A stretch of 30,969 nucleotides of DNA from Magnaporthiopsis rhizophila (taxonomy: Eukaryota > Ascomycota > Sordariomycetes > Magnaporthales > Magnaporthaceae). Both the position numbers and the translations under genes were made by a program. Below are positions 29,368 through 30,969 of the stretch, in pieces. The stretch lies in NCBI GenBank assembly GCA_003049465.1, contig PYSS01000219.1:1-30969 (forward strand). Direction: 5' to 3'. Below the pieces are notes generated by a model. The model saw only the letters and a list, made by a program, of their open reading frames with translations, was not told the origin of the DNA and searched no databases. Every line of letters starts with the position of its first letter. The first letter of the stretch is position 1.

Positions 29368-30393
29368 CCAGATTAAAAATGGAAAATCAAAAAAAAATCC
29401 TCGATAATAAGGTATATTACTGGAGATAATAGTGAAATGGGCACGATAAGGTTATAAATATAATATATGGGGAAAAAACGAATTTTCGGAATTGCTAGAA
29501 AGCTTTATAAAGTATTAGCAAAAATATTTATAAAGAATTTAGGTAAGCAAAAAGAAAAAATAATATAACCGATACTCTTTATAGATTGGCAATAAAAAGA
29601 ACCGGTTATATAAAGTTATATTGGGAATCGAACCTAAAAATTCCCGTTTAAAAAATAAATGTGCTATTATTACGCTATATAATTAAAGGAAATTATTAGG
29701 AAGATAATAACCAACCCGGTGGAAAAAAAGCAAATAAATCCAGGTCCGGGTTAATCGAAGGATTAGCCCAGTTCGAAAGCAATAAGGGGAATTCGGGGGG
29801 TGGGAAATTAAAAAAGGCCGGAGTCTAAATAGCTGCCTTTTTGGCCTTCTCCTATTTAACACTTTCCAGCTCCTTAATACTGTTAATATTACGAAAAAAA
29901 GCACGAAATTTTTTTTCCAACCAAAAGTCCTTTTATTTTCGCAAATATTCAAAATGGTTATAAAAGCACGATGCTTTTTTCCACCCGGTTATTAAATATG
30001 CAATATTCCTTTTTTATAGCCCTAATCTCGGCTTTTATTTATTGGTATTAATAATTAATGGTTCAAAATTGCGTAAAAAAAAACTAAAAATATTATATCC
30101 AGAACGGTTAATACGGAAATATTTAATATAACAAGATAACTTTTAGGAAACAGCAAAATATTCCTCCTGTTTAAAGATTTTATAATAATAAAAATAAAAA
30201 AGTATCGTAATAAAAAATAAAAGAACCAAAGCAAGCAAATCCTTATATTAAAGGGCTTTTTTTATAAAAGGGCATTTTTATATCCAACCAGATATTTTGT
30301 TGGAACCAGAAGGGGATAAGGGGGAAAATAAAAATTTACCGGTTAAAGATGCAGGTATAACCAAAGGGATTTGGTTTAAAAGAGGGGATCTGG
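29368..30393 (+). mobile_element. A0, downstream part: chromodomain and 3' region
   Basis: Begins with ccaga, the right target duplication of A1 (29368-29372), then ttaaaaatggaaaatc, which continues the sequence interrupted at 21956 and matches A1 at 27886 onward. It codes for a worn chromodomain (KILDNKVYYWR, about 29400-29435) and a 3' region that parallels 28056-28919 of A1. The plus-strand frame of the A1 142-codon open stretch is recognisable here but broken by stops. An 89-codon minus-strand frame (29952-29683) lies over the front of it and has no recognised motif. The end is a purine tract at the LTR. Confidence 0.85.
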
Positions 30394-30892
30394 TGTTATG
30401 ACCCTATTATGCCCGGAGGGGATAGGAGGGCTGGGGCTAACCCCCAGCGGTATGCTTTTACCCTATAGCGGGGGAGTGTGGCAGGTTATATAATATTAGC
30501 AGGATTTTTAGATTTATCTGCAAAAATAATAAATCCACAGATCTAGGAGGGATCTCTGGATCTGTTTGCAAAAATAATAAATCTATAAATCCAGGACAGG
30601 AGGGATTTTTGGATTTATCTGCAGAAATAACAGATCCACAGATCCAGGAAAATTAGGACAAAGGTTATCCAAGTATAAAAAGGACAGAACCTTCCAGGTA
30701 AAAAGGTAATTTTAACTAAGGCCCCGGCATTAATTAACCTAAATTAGCTCCAAAATGCCTTTTTGGGCAAGCAATACAGACAATTGTTTTGCCAAACCCC
30801 AGGTTATGTGCAAGGCAACCTTGCAACCCAATACTGCTTAACACCGCCCTTAGGTGCCCTACCTTAGGAGCAAAAGGCCTGTGATTGTAATA
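30394..30892 (+). repeat. 3' LTR of A0 (499 bp)
   Basis: TGTTATGACC...TGTAATA. Contains a perfect hairpin GCTGGGG (30430-30436), ctaac, CCCCAGC (30442-30448), shared with the A-minus LTR. It is about 50 bp longer than the A1 LTR because it has three palindromic modules instead of two. Its mate would be upstream of B and is not in the window. Confidence 0.88.
30508..30646. repeat. Three palindromic modules in the A0 LTR
   Basis: Modules at about 30508-30542, 30556-30592 and 30608-30646 with centres AGATTTATCT-gcaaaaa-TAATAAATCC, GGATCTGTTT-gcaaaaa-TAATAAATCT and GGATTTATCT-gcagaaa-TAACAGATCC, separated by GC-richer spacers (ggacagggagg-like). Confidence 0.85.
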
Positions 30893-30969
30893 AAAAGGGA
30901 AAAATGGCAATATTTGTAATACACCTGTAAAAAAGGATAAATTTAACAAAAATAACCATAATATATAAT
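30893..30969. other. Flank right of A0, unassigned
   Basis: 77 bases of AT-rich sequence after the A0 LTR. Nothing recognised. Confidence 0.5.

Noticed and set aside
30734..30949. 71-codon minus frame at the window end
   Set aside because: Antisense of the A0 3' LTR; the similar tail of the 22300-22692 frame is the same LTR sequence.
1..30969. Mitochondrial DNA, given the very high A+T
   Set aside because: LTR retrotransposons with RIP-type decay are nuclear; no mitochondrial genes or tRNAs were seen.

Overview
This window looks like a gene-free, AT-rich, repeat-filled block from the nuclear genome of a filamentous ascomycete (Pezizomycotina). I found no convincing host gene, tRNA, rRNA or CRISPR array. 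Nearly everything that can be identified is decayed LTR retrotransposon. Gag and pol frames are recognisable at protein level but riddled with TAA/TAG at former CAA/CAG codons, and catalytic aspartates are changed to asparagine. All differences I saw between the two LTRs of one element are C:G/T:A transitions. This is the mark of repeat-induced point mutation (RIP), a process known from this fungal group. Such blocks occur as AT-isochores, subtelomeres or centromeres. Species and chromosomal location cannot be told from the sequence.

Layout. (1) Positions 1-5508: a Ty3/gypsy element on the minus strand (call it A-minus), cut by the window start, with integrase, RNase H, RT, a pre-RT Cys/His region, gag and its 5' LTR (5025-5508). 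(2) 5509-6218: a truncated LTR of a second family (B'), followed by a small minus-strand scrap of an A-family LTR/gag junction (6219-6412). (3) 6436-11093: a 5' regulatory region with tandem palindromes, then a Ty1/copia-type element (copia-1) with Gag linker, zinc knuckle, protease, pre-integrase and integrase, ending at a 125-base N gap (11094-11218). (4) 11310-11785: an unrecognised, unusually open, lightly mutated frame. (5) About 11800-15240: a second copia-type element (copia-2) with integrase and the start of RT. (6) About 15240-20946: a Ty3/gypsy chromovirus (B) lacking its 5' half: RT, RNase H, integrase, chromodomain, a long 3' region and a 3' LTR (20219-20946). (7) 20947-30892: an older A-family element (A0), interrupted in its integrase by B and again downstream by a complete 7.4-kb A-family chromovirus (A1, 21957-29367) with paired 448-bp LTRs and a 5-bp target duplication (ccaaa/ccaga). 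A0 resumes at 29368 and ends in its 3' LTR (30394-30892).

The T-rich plus strand of 1-5000 and the A-rich plus strand of 12000-29000 follow element orientation, since the sense strand of these elements is A-rich. The most interesting signals are non-coding. LTRs of A and B, and the copia-1 5' region, carry short tandem arrays of palindromic modules whose copy number varies between relatives. In A1 the two LTRs seem to be mutated in opposite halves, with the outer edges of the element spared.
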